Source of the DNA: Mesorhabditis belari
Taxonomy: Eukaryota; Nematoda; Chromadorea; Rhabditida; Rhabditidae
Length of the DNA stretch: 64,000 nt
Direction: 5' to 3'
Assembly (NCBI GenBank): GCA_958450365.1
Contig: CAUEEP010000735.1
Coordinates: forward strand, 315,501-379,500
Positions within the stretch are counted from its first letter, which is position 1. Every line of letters begins with the position of its first letter. A program made the translations under genes and the position numbers. Positions 22,787-32,956 of this stretch are shown one piece after another. The notes beneath the pieces were generated by a model that did not search any database, was not told the DNA's origin, and saw only the letters and a list, made by a program, of their open reading frames with translations.

Positions 22787-23008
22787 TACCATATTTTCTC
22801 TAATAGTAGTGCACCCCGCCGAGCCGAGCTGATAACTATTTACCGTTTTCAAGCTTTTGGAGAAGCTCAACACTCTAATCCCCCACGAGATCTCATCATC
22901 AGCTACATTTTCCGACCCCACATCGACAGGTTCTGATAAGCGGTTCTCGAGATTTCGAACAATTTAGGCAAGGCTCAGGGTGCACTACTATTAGAGAAAA
23001 TACGGTAT
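22787..23008. mobile_element. MITE with ATACCATATTTTCTCTAATAG ends
   Basis: About 222 bp with roughly 30-bp inverted ends (ATTTTCTCTAATAGTAGTGC and GCACTACTATTAGAGAAAAT). No coding capacity. Related to the worn copy at 17405-17640. It ends only about 20 bp from the stop codon of the next gene. Confidence 0.9.
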
Positions 23009-23026
23009 GCACAATCAGCTTACCAA

Positions 23027-24523
23027 TCATAATATCGTACAAGAACTTTTCTTCTTCGATCTCAAACCTTTTGGCCAAGTCGATCGATCATTGAGATCAA
23101 ATTGCTCCGTTTTTGGATTTCCTCTCCAGTCCAATATTTGTGCTTTAAAGTCTGGGTTAATAATTGTATAAGTTCTCTTTGGACGTGGGGTTTCCAAGAG
23201 ATATTCATGCACTTCTTTCCAATCCAAATGAAATATTTCTGACTCAAAGTTGCAGCACATTAGCTTCTCACCATCTGAATAGTTGTCCGGGTGATCGAGA
23301 AGGAGCAAAAAATTTTGTTTTTTAACTCCGCTAAACTTTCTTTTTCCGCAATTCAAAAAGAGAAAACTCTTCGTTTTATCTGGGAAATCTTTGAGCAAAA
23401 CGGAAGCGAACTGGCAAAGACGACGAAAGATCCAATCAATGAAACCATCTTTTTGAAAAACGACAAATGCTTGATTAAGTAAAAAATATGAAATCAAATA
23501 TTGGAGTTTTTCTTTTGAGGAACACTCGTAGACGTTTACTTGCAATGTTGCTAACTGGCTGGGAACAATAAAATCTTCAAAAAGTTGCCGAACCTCTTTA
23601 ACCTCAATCAGATCACATTTTGGCTCACAATTACAGCAATGTCTTGGTGGATTCTTTAATTGAAAAATGTAAAAAGGAATGGGCAAATTGGCGCCAAGAT
23701 CACTTTGAATCATAGTATTTCTGTTCTCACTCTCATCTAACTGGACAAAGCGTGCAATTGTGTATTGGGTGATTTTACGGGAAAGCTCTTGCGTTTTCTT
23801 CAAACAGTTAATGATTGTGAGTGCATCAAAAGCTTCCAACTGTGAATAGACCAACTCATCACCGATCGAGCTCTGTGCTTGCTTAGATTGGCTTTGCGCC
23901 CGGAAGATCGTCTGCTTGTGAGAATTTTCCGTGACCCATTCACCCTCAAAATCGACCACTTCGGTGAGATCCCTTTTGAAGAACACACTTTGTTTTTTCC
24001 CCTTTTCCAACAGAAACCATTCTTGACGATTCACACTTGAAATGAAAGATTGAAAGAAGATTTTGCTTGAGTAACGAGTGCGCTCGTGCTCTTCAAGGTC
24101 TTCAATGCACAGTGCTAGCTCTGTCTCTCTCACCCAAGGGATCAACGAGTGGCGATCAGCCCGTGCAAGCACATAAAAGCTCAAGTCAATCAAGTTCATT
24201 TGTCGATAGAAATCACTTAAAATAATCATCTCAAAAATCTCATCCAAATCGGTCAGCTTCTTATCGAACAATGCTTGTTTGGATCCTTGCAACTCTTTCC
24301 ACAATTCGCATCTCTCTTCAATTTGTCTTGTTTGACCCTTTTTTCTTGCGAGAATAACGTGAATTCTTTTCTGAAACTCTTTTTTTTCTTTGGCAGTAGA
24401 TTCTTGAAATTTGAAATAAAACGCTTCACATAATAGTTCTTCAAAGAATAGTCCATCCGATCTTTCGAGAATCGATTCTATCTCTAGTTTTGTTTCATTT
24501 CTTGAGTTGAGCAGCCTTTGCAT
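23027..24523 (-). CDS. Unidentified 498-residue single-exon protein with CaaX-like C-terminus
   Basis: Long uninterrupted frame; ATG at 24523 is the first methionine, and the frame is open a little further upstream without one. I recognise no domain. Visible features: charged helical N-terminal half (KLTDLDEIFEMIILSD, YVLARADRHSLIPWVRETEL), a cysteine cluster HCCNCEPKC near residue 300, hydrophobic stretches in the C-terminal half, and a basic end RSKKKSSCTIL. CTIL fits a CaaX box with leucine last, a geranylgeranylation-type signal, and the lysines beside it would favour membrane attachment. Its length and the absence of stops, beside intron-rich neighbours, suggest either a retrocopy or a young intronless family. 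A decayed element of unknown type is an alternative but nothing points to a transposase. Confidence 0.75.
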   Translation of the reverse strand: MQRLLNSRNETKLEIESILERSDGLFFEELLCEAFYFKFQESTAKEKKEFQKRIHVILARKKGQTRQIEERCELWKELQGSKQALFDKKLTDLDEIFEMIILSDFYRQMNLIDLSFYVLARADRHSLIPWVRETELALCIEDLEEHERTRYSSKIFFQSFISSVNRQEWFLLEKGKKQSVFFKRDLTEVVDFEGEWVTENSHKQTIFRAQSQSKQAQSSIGDELVYSQLEAFDALTIINCLKKTQELSRKITQYTIARFVQLDESENRNTMIQSDLGANLPIPFYIFQLKNPPRHCCNCEPKCDLIEVKEVRQLFEDFIVPSQLATLQVNVYECSSKEKLQYLISYFLLNQAFVVFQKDGFIDWIFRRLCQFASVLLKDFPDKTKSFLFLNCGKRKFSGVKKQNFLLLLDHPDNYSDGEKLMCCNFESEIFHLDWKEVHEYLLETPRPKRTYTIINPDFKAQILDWRGNPKTEQFDLNDRSTWPKGLRSKKKSSCTIL

Positions 24524-24649
24524 TGCGCTAGAGTCTTTGCTTTTCACAAGAATCCTTCACAAGAAATTTTCACAAGATCTTGATGACTGAAATCTTGATG
24601 ATTTGACAAAGTCTGCTTTTATCAGGTTGGCAAATGGCAAAATGGCTTT

Positions 24650-25565
24650 TATCAGGTTCTTTTTGTTCCTTTTCGTACTTCCGTTTAAAACCAAGAAAGG
24701 CATCAATTGAATTATGGTTTGTTTTATTAGAAAGGCCAATTATTTTTCTGCAAAATAGCATTAAAACGGGTTTAAAATGTCTTATATCTGGTCCGTTTCT
24801 GGGCAAAAACTATTTGAGAAATCTATCCGTATCATTCCAAGATTGCTAATGGTATATTTTCAGCTACCTGATTTGTTTAGGTAGCTTTCAACTTCTGAAT
24901 GAAGTAATCAAATTCATTAATCATTAATCCTAATCAAACCCAAAGCATCAATTTAGCTTTAGTTACAACTCTGGAATGCCGTTCACTTTTCCTTATTCCC
25001 TTTTGAAATTATTTCGGAATCTGTTTAGCTGAAACTAATCTATTGATGGTTATCTATTGTCTATTGCCTATTACCCTAAGATTGTTGATTGTAAACTTTC
25101 AGCTTTTAATAGGTAAACTCAAATGTTGAATTTGGTATCGAAAGCTTGCCTACAACTGAGAGCTGACCGTATGGAGGACCGGCGCTTGTCTTATGTCTGG
25201 ATTTTTTTGCGAGCGTGAAATCGGGTCATGAAAAAGAGCAACGGCTCGATGACGAGGTTTAGACCGTTTAGCTAAGGAAACCTATTTTCGTGTCAATAAA
25301 CAAAATATAGAGCACAAAAAGTTAGGTATATAGTGAGATTTTCTGAGAAATTGATTCATCCAATTTCTTCGTAGAGGTTTTCAAAGATTTTCACGAAAAA
25401 CACGTTTTCACACTTTTGAATTTGCTTCAAAGTGAACCAAACTTGCCTTTAAAAGGTGAGAAATTAAACAATAAACACTATTTATCTAGAGCATTGTTTT
25501 TCAACGGAAGTACGAAAAGGAAACAATTCAAAAACAAAACAACAAAAGGCTTATTCCCCAACCTA
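24650..25565. mobile_element. Mariner-type MITE carrying a nested insertion
   Basis: Left part (from about 24650; TTCCTTTTCGTACTTCCGTTT) and right part (25189-25565; ends CCCCAACCTAA) match the MITE at 54751-59308. Between them lies the 397-bp element at 24792-25188, flanked by TCTTATATCTGG and TCTTATGTCTGG. The right terminus supplies the stop codon of the neighbouring kinase gene. Confidence 0.8.
24792..25188. mobile_element. Unclassified insertion element, copy 2, with 12-bp target duplication
   Basis: 397 bp absent from the equivalent place in the MITE at 54.9 kb, where the empty site reads ATTTTATGCCTGGATTTTC. It starts TCCGTTTCTGGGC and ends GGACCGGCGCTTG, with no inverted ends, poly-A or reading frame. 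Copy 1 is at 8680-9172. Confidence 0.75.
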
Positions 25566-27022
25566 ATATTGGAAAGATTTTGAACGAATAAAGACAAACA
25601 TTTTCACGAGATTCTGAATCTCTCCCTGACACTCGGGTAGCTCCAAATTTGAAAGCCTTTGCAGAATAACATCCGTCAAAAAGACATCCCTCGAGAACTT
25701 TCCGTCTTTCCCGTAATCGGAGAACACAAGTCTAGGAAGATCACCGATTTTTCTTTTCTTGTTCTCTTACACAATTTACCTCCTTTCGACAATCATCCAC
25801 AAAACAAGGCCCAAACCATAAACATCATTACGATGTGAGGACTAAAAATGAAGAAAATAAACAAAACAAAGAAGTTTTAGGAGTTCTATTCACCAGTTGA
25901 CTTTTTTTGATTTGCGCTTCTACAGCGATCGAGTGATTGAATGGTGGCGGACTGATGTACCGCTCGGTTCCCACATAGGAACTCGATTGAGTTTGATCCA
26001 CGTTTTTGCCACATCCAAAGTCACCGATTTTCAGCGTAAACGCTTTGGTGACGAAAATGCTAAAACTTCTTTCTAGATTATCTTCTAGAATTCTAGAATA
26101 GAAGAGAAAGATTATTGATTGGCTTATTGATGTTCATAACTTCTTTGTTATTAAATTGAGAGTTATTGTAACGATGTTTTCTTTCTTTCTTTCTAAGTGC
26201 GTTTTTGTTTGACTAAATGATTTGAGTTTCATGTGGTTCTTATTGCATTCTGGATTTCGAAATCTTTTGAAAGAATTTGAAATCTCACAATCAGTCATGA
26301 GGTGTCACTATCAGGAAATTTATTGGTGCCGCAGCGTCTATGAGTTCGCAAGAAGGTGGTTTTAGTGATTTTGAAAAGTTCTTGTTTAGCTTCTATTTCT
26401 GACTCAGGAAGTTTGTACCAAAGTTTTTGAACTTTGGCACAAATATGTGATCATAATGGACGTTTTTGTGATATGTGTGATAATATGTGATAATAATGAA
26501 CAAAACAAGTTCCTTTTCGTTCAGCCCTACTCACTTTAGCGGAGAAATATCTCGATGAACCACTTGATGTTCCTCAAACATGTAACGACTAGCATCAAAA
26601 AGCTGTTCGGCCCATAAAAGAGCGCATTTCATCGTATAGACAATTTGTGGATCAGATATTGCTAAAATTGAGCTTTTTGACCTTTATCAAACCTTAGCCA
26701 GACCATTTCCCAGGGTCCCCCTTTCACAGAATTCCGTAATGACCCCAAAATCTGTCCCATCCGAGTGCTTGTCTAGCATTTTAACAATATTCGGATGACT
26801 CAATTTGGCCAGAATTTCACATTCTTTTGTGAAAATCGATAGACTCGTTGCGCTGGAGCAGTCCATAAATTTGATGGCTGCTGGGCTAAAAAGATTCATG
26901 TTGTTCAGTGACTATGTATTGTCAATCAAAGCCCACCGTTCATATCCAACGATTTCAAAAGCTTTTCCGAATCGCCCTTTACCGATCGGCTTTAGCGTAT
27001 AGTCGAAGAATCGTATAGTCAT
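25563..27022 (-). CDS. Compact protein kinase (kinase C) whose C-terminus is truncated by a MITE
   Basis: Six exons: 27022-26937, 26885-26704, 26661-26535, 26059-25894, 25841-25780, 25731-25563, with introns of 51 and 42 bp among them, giving 263 residues. All key motifs are present after splicing: glycine loop IGKGRFGKAFEI, AAIKFM lysine, KECEIL glutamate, HRDISPLN (the asparagine is created across the third intron), KIGDFGCG, TERYISPPP and NDVYGLGLVLWM. Intron positions and phases match those of kinase A. The reading frame ends CAATATTAG, where the TAG lies in the terminal repeat of the adjacent MITE, so the region equivalent to the last C-lobe helices is lost. It may still be catalytic, but stability is doubtful. 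Confidence 0.82.
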
Positions 27023-27643
27023 GATTAAAACGAGGAGTTAAACAAAATGAATGTAGCTTTTTGGGTGAAAAGAGAAAATATTGCGACTTACTGATAAGAC
27101 GCGTATAATTTTTGAATTTGATCAGCTGATTTTTGGATTTACGCCTACTGATTAATAGAATGGGGCAATATAAAACATTACTTTTTGACGCTTGTTTTTG
27201 ACGCTTTCATGGCTTTTGATAACACATTCGTTAGCTTTTTGAAGATAAGGCTTTCCCAAGGCTCTCTTCGAGCAACTGGTTTTTCAATTCAAAAGTACTG
27301 TTTATAAATAGATACTTTGAATCTAGAAATGAAGTAAAGTGAAAAAAGTTTTCCAATGCACAGAAGTAGTAACACCTTCAGAAACATAGAAATTAATGGA
27401 AAATAAAGTTTGCAATATTGTAGAATGAATGAAATTCAAACAATTACCCACACTAGAGAAGTGTTTTAGGTTAACTACTGATTTTTTAAAGGACCCAACG
27501 ATGTTACATTCTCTTACCGTAAAGCTTCTAATATACTTACATGTACCTCTATTTTTCAATTACCGTTTAGAGTGTAGGTCTATTAGAGCATGTACGTCTA
27601 ATAAAGCATCCACGTATATTTTATAAAGTTGTGATCCAAACTA
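27023..27643. other. Intergenic upstream of kinase C
   Basis: Promoter side of kinase C; nothing else recognised before the MITE. Confidence 0.5.
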
Positions 27644-28163
27644 TTCGGTTGGGGACTATGACTCAGCGGCAAACTTTAAAGACACTTTTTGCACGCATAA
27701 AGCCTTCTTTAAATATACGTTTTCTTTCATCAAAAGGATCCACTATTTCTCTACAAAATGACTTTTGAGAGATTCCACAAAGCTTTTCTTTCGTGGAGTT
27801 TATGAACTTTCAAACGCAGCTGATCAAAATGGCAAAGAGTCCGACTCATCGTTTGAACAGTTTCTTTCACATAAACCTTCTTTGGTGTCTATGTAAAAAA
27901 GATAGAGCACATTCAATTACATAAGTTGCCAAATTTGCAGGAAGATCCCTCCAACCGTTTTTTCTAGATGACACTTTGTAGTTTTTGTGAAAAAATGGCC
28001 TTTTCTTGAGCTGAGGCGCTGTTTGAGTTTTCTTTTAAATGTCATTTTGTAGAGAATTAGCTAACTTTTCTACTGATATCAAACGCGTATTATTTGACCA
28101 AGTCTGCTAGAAGTTTTAGAAATTTTTTTGATTTTCGGCGCCGAGTCATAGTCCCCAACCCAA
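27644..28163. mobile_element. MITE with TTGGGGACTATGACTC ends
   Basis: 520 bp with inverted ends (GGTTGGGGACTATGACTCAG and GAGTCATAGTCCCCAACC) and TA on both sides, the signature of Tc1/mariner-driven insertion. The interior has longer imperfect symmetry and no coding frame. Confidence 0.93.
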
Positions 28164-28670
28164 TACATCAAAATAGATATAGTAATAACCAAAGATTGCA
28201 AATACAAAAAATATTTTTAACGTTTTATTCATAAACAATTGGATAAGTAAATCAACAAATATAACAAAAAAGTAACAACAACAGTAAATTAAATTTTAAA
28301 CATTATCATTCACCAAGAATGCTTTCATTGGTATCCAGATCATTGAATCCGGAGATCATTGAATTCCATTCCCTGGAGAAGTTCTTTTTCGGTTTCGACA
28401 TGGCTAGCAGACGTCCGTTCATTTCCAGGAGTAGTGTTTAATTCAATTGACGCCTATAGCTCCAAAACTAGTCGGCCAATTTTGATGATTTTGGCGTCAT
28501 TTTGTAGAGCAAAACTTATAGATTCCTCAAGTAATGCTACATGTGTAAAAAGCTAATTTAGTAAAAAAAAATATGAAGTTGGTTCGGATTCGGACGTCCG
28601 AATTGTTTTTCCTAATTGATGTAAGTGGTTGCCGATTGTTTTTTGGTCCATCCCAAATGTCTCCGCTAAC
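28164..28670. other. Intergenic, nothing firm
   Basis: A minus-strand stretch around 28424-28313 reads open (SKPKKNFSREWNSM) to a TGA, possibly a terminal exon of a lost gene, but without partner exons. Confidence 0.35.
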
Positions 28671-29078
28671 TCACGAGTGGATTGAGTTCAATGACATCAA
28701 GCAAATCCTCATCTGAAATCTCTTGGGGTCGTCTAGACCGTTTCTTCTTGGAGACTTTCATTTCCATCTTTGAACCGCTGAAACCATCTTTGGCATTGTC
28801 TTTCGCTAATGCTGTCTTTCCCAAAAAACTTCAATGATTATCCGATGCGATTCAGCCGCGGATTTCCCTTGTTTAAAATCATACCACAAAGCGGCTCGAA
28901 GGCTCGAAACTTTTCGTCTTGCATTTTGTAACCAAAAATTTTGCGTGTAAAACTCAAATATAATATGAAAGTATAGAGTGTCTAACTGATATCTATTTGA
29001 AAAAATCGCATAAGCAAAGAACTGGAAAATTGTTAACAACCGGAATTCAAAACCGACATTACTTTTTCCTCAACCTAA
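28671..29078 (-). mobile_element. Right half of a mariner, same family as 11470-12316
   Basis: Ends AAAACCGACATTACTTTTTCCTCAACCTAA like the intronic mariner and keeps the transposase N-terminus (KQGKSAAESHRIII) on the minus strand. The left half is absent. Confidence 0.88.
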
Positions 29079-29476
29079 TATATAAAACGACACTCTATAT
29101 AACGGAAACATTTTTTGGTCCCTTCCTTTTTGGTCCCGTTATATAGAGAGCCGACTGTATATTGAAGCGTTCTAAAGAGTGCGTTTAGAAAAAAGCTATT
29201 GCACTCAGGCTGACTTTTCAAATAAAAAAAAACCCAATTCACCAATTAACCTATGGTTTTCTCGAAATAAAAAGTGTTTTTTGTTCAATTTCCCACCTTT
29301 TTAAGTCAATTTGGGTTCACTTTCAAGCAAATTCGAGAGTGTGAAAACGTGTTTTTCGTAAAAATCTATATAAACCTCTACGAAGAAATTGGCTGAACCT
29401 ATTTCTCTGAAAATTTGGCTATATACCTAACTTCTGTGATTTATCTTTTATCTAAAGCAAGCAAAATCTTGCGATC
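29079..29476. repeat. MITE fragment beside the inverted kinase copy
   Basis: About 29240-29450 matches the middle and right part of the 54751-59308 MITE family (AAAAGTGTTTTTTGTTCAAT, GTGAAAACGTGTTTTTCGTA), in the opposite orientation to the copy at 25.2-25.6 kb. Confidence 0.75.
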
Positions 29477-30650
29477 ATTACGGAATTCTGTGAAAGGGGG
29501 ACCCTGGGAAATGGTCTGGCTAAGGTTTGATAAAGGTTACAAAGCTCAATTTTAGCAATATCTGATCCGATCCACAAATTGTCTATACGATGAAATGCGC
29601 TCTTTTATGGGCCGAACAGCTTTTTGGTGCTAGTCGTTACATGTTTGAGGAACATCAAGTGGTTCATCGAGATATTTCTCCGCTAAAGTGAGTAGGGCTG
29701 AACGAAAAGGAACTTGTTTCGTTCATTATTATCACACATATCACAAAAACGTCCATTAAGATCACATTTGTGCCAAAATTAAAAACTTTGGCACAAACTT
29801 CTTGAGTCAGAAACTAAACAAGAACTTTTCAAAATCACTAAAACCACCTTTTTGCGAACTCATAGACGCTGCGGCACCGATAAATTCCCTGATAGTGACA
29901 CCTTATGACTGATTGTGAGATTTCAAATTCTTTCAAAAGATTTCGAAATCCAGAATGCAATAAAAACCACATGAAACTCAAATCATTTAGTCAAACAAAA
30001 ACGCACTTAGAAAGTTGAAACATCGGTACAATAACTCTCAATTTAATAACAAAGAGGTTATTAACATCAATAAGCCAATCAATAATCTTTCTCTTCTATT
30101 CTAGAATTCTAGAAGATAATCTAGAAAGAAGTTTTAGCATTTTCGTCACCAAAGCGTTTACGCTGAAAATCGGTGATTTTGGATGTGGCAAAAACGTGGA
30201 TGAAACTCGATCGGGTTCTTTTGTGGGAACCGAGCGATACATCAGTCCGCCACCATTCAATCACTTGATAGCTGTGGAAGAGCAAATCAAAAATAGTCAA
30301 CAAGTGAATAGAACTCCTAAAACTTTTTTGTTTTGTTTTATTTTCTTAATTTTTAGTCCTCACATCGAAATGATGTTTATGGCTTGGGCCTTGTTTTGTG
30401 GATGATTGTTGCGAGGAGGTAAATTGTGTAAGAGAACAAGAAAAATCGGTGACCTTCCTAGACTTGTGTTCTCCGATTACGGGAAAGAGGGAAAGTTCTC
30501 GAGGGATATCTTTTTGACGGATGTTATTCTGCAAAGGCTTTCAAATTTGGAGCTGCCCGAGTGTCAGGGAGAGATTCAGAATCTCGTGAAAAAGTTTGTC
30601 TTTATTCGTTGAAAATCTTTCCAATATTAGGTTGGTGAATAAGTCTTTTC
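29477..30650 (+). pseudogene. Inverted, truncated copy of kinase C
   Basis: Reverse-complement copy of 25563-26742. It keeps the end of exon 2 and exons 3-6 with their splice sites, but lacks exon 1 and the beta-3 lysine part of exon 2, and a 5-bp duplication in exon 3 (GATCCGATCC) shifts the frame. The last exon ends earlier, at FVFIR followed by TGA. It keeps an adjoining MITE terminus (TTAGGTTGGTGAATAAG). Confidence 0.92.
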
Positions 30651-31406
30651 GTTCCGGGAGTACGAAAAGGAACGAACCAAGTAGCTCGCGGGCTACAGTG
30701 ACATTTTTATCTTTTAGACACTTGCTTTAGTTAGTTGTCGGTGTAATATTGGTTTGTTCCAAAATCAAAGCTTACAGCTGTCTATTAACCTCCGAAGCAA
30801 CAACGGGAATATCTGTTATTCTTTACAATTACTATATTTACTGTATGGACTGTACTCAACATTGCCGAAGGATTGTTAGAGAGAAGAGCAAGGTGGAGGA
30901 TTACTCTATGTCTAACAGTATGTTTGAGAGCGGAAATCTGAATGTTCATTGCAAAGAAATTGAAGCGCTTTGATTCTAGGATGCACTTTGATATACATAC
31001 TTACAAAGACATCATTCTTTTAGTTACACAAAAGCTTTCAAAAAGTGCGTTCAGGAAAAAGCTCCGGCTTTATTTAAATGTTTAAGCCTGGCTTTCAAAA
31101 GAATCAGCTAGTCCACTCAAAGCAAAATTAGAAACATTTGTTATTTCTATCAAAATTCAAAAACATTTGAAATTCGTGACCTTTAAGACCGACCTAGGTA
31201 CAATTATTATAATATTTTGCATTATTGATTTTCCATTTTTCTAAAAGATCAAATTTTTCTCTCAGAAAAGGCAATTTCGACACAACCAATGATGCAAATC
31301 GAAACAAGTGAATCATTTTTCTGAATGCGCCCAACTGGTAAACATGATCATTATATAAAGCCAAAAAGAAAATGGCATTTCAAGGCATTCTTCAAAAATT
31401 TTCGCT
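30651..31406. other. Intergenic upstream of peptide paralogue 2
   Basis: Contains a short MITE remnant (30645-30695) and, from about 31165, the shared upstream block of the peptide genes. An open stretch at 30749-30973 has several cysteines but no splice or signal support. Confidence 0.45.
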
Positions 31407-31910
31407 ATGACTCAATATTTTCTTCTACTTGTTTGCTTGATGGTTCTGTTGATGATTCAAGAAGTTGGTTTTACAATTTGAACATGTTATAGTGATGAAT
31501 GTTTTAACAATGTTTGATTGATGGAGTTGGCCTTGAATCTGTTTCCCTTTCTTAACAATAAAAGTACAATTGTTAAGGAACTTTGATTACCAACCAAATT
31601 ATTTGATTACCAAAAACAGAAAAGTTACCGTACTTTTAAATTTTTAACAAGGAAATTACCTTCTGTATTAAAAGTTGTATTATCTCAGCACTGGTACATT
31701 TCTATCCACAAGAGTCTTGCCTTTGTCTGAAAAATAAGTTGAATTGAGGCAAACACAACTTTCGACAATGAAGTCAACTTTCAATGTCACTTTCAATTTC
31801 AGATTGTGGCTCCTTGTCCACCCTCTGGTTGCCCAGAGGGACTCCATTGTTGCTCGTACACCGGCATACCCGAGCTCGGCTCCTGTGCGGAGCCTGGCGT
31901 TGCTTGTTGA
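31407..31910 (+). CDS. Small secreted CC-type cysteine-rich peptide, paralogue 2
   Basis: Exons 31407-31463 and 31803-31910, phase 0, 54 residues. The signal peptide is identical to paralogue 1. The mature part keeps all six cysteines (C-x4-C-x5-CC-x10-C-x6-C) with several replacements, for example CPEGLHCC for CPKGLHCC. Upstream block, intron and 3' flank are all closely similar to paralogue 1, so whole genes were copied recently. Confidence 0.78.
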
Positions 31911-32381
31911 TTGGAATCGTCTGGGAAAGCTAATATTTTAAAGATTTTCTAGTATTTTTGTAGATTTTGTCAATAAAAATTCCAATTTGTATTCCAAGTT
32001 TATTAAAACCGCATGAAATCACTGAAGTTCAAGGCTTTCATGTCCTTTCTAAGCCCAGCTTTGCCTGGTCCATTATTGGTTAAAATTAAGGCTTACCAAT
32101 TCATATCCAAAACAAACTTGTTTACGATTCACACGTTTCAAAATGTTTGAAAAGAAATTTTGAACTTTTCGGTTCATCGAGGATCATTCATTCTATTTTG
32201 CATCATTAATTTCATGCTTTTTAAAAAAAGATCAAATTTTTCTCTCAAAATTTCATCGCTTTCATCCAATTGTGCAAATATGGCTTATTTTCCTGAATAT
32301 ATTTTCGTTTATCGTAAACAGATTGAGTTTATAAACCCTGAAGAAATAATAGTTTTCAAGGCATTCGCGAAATTTTCCATT

Positions 32382-32956
32382 ATGACTCACAATCAATATT
32401 TTCTGTTACTGGTTTGCTTGATCATTCTGTTGATGACTGAAGAGGTGAAGAAATCTAGAGAAAATGATTACTCTATGTTAAATAGATTGACTGCTTTAAA
32501 GCTTTGTATCTAAGGGTTTTATGGTGTTGCTCACAATAAGATTCTGCATCAGATCTGTTCTACAAAATCTATTTGATCACTCTAAAGCTAAAAAAGCTTG
32601 CAAGTCAGGTGAACTTGTGTTAAAAGTCCTAGAAAGCCTGGTTTTTGGTAGTTTTTGATGCAATAGTCAATAAACGATCAAAAAATAATCATGTTTCGCA
32701 TTGAGAATCGTTTCCGAAGCCGGTTTAATTACCCAATTCATTCTAAACATTCGGAACAGTGTGCCAAATACCCTTTTTGCTTTTTAACAAGTAAAAAATG
32801 TACAAAGTACGTAAACATTGTGATGAATTTCAGATTTTGGCCGCTTGTATTAAACATGGTTGTCCTAAAAATGGTTGCCCAAAGGGACTCCACTGTTGCT
32901 CATTCACCGGAAATCCAGAAGACGGCTTCTGTGCGGAGCCTGGCGTTGTTTGTTGA
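32382..32956 (+). CDS. Small secreted CC-type cysteine-rich peptide, paralogue 3 (longer)
   Basis: Exons 32382-32444 and 32834-32956, phase 0, 61 residues. The signal peptide is MTHNQYFLLLVCLIILLM. The mature part has a five-residue insertion with an extra cysteine near its start (CIKHGCPKNGC), making seven cysteines, so an unpaired or dimer-forming cysteine is possible. The rest keeps the CC core and spacing. The intron differs from those of the other two and the gene is more diverged. Confidence 0.75.
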
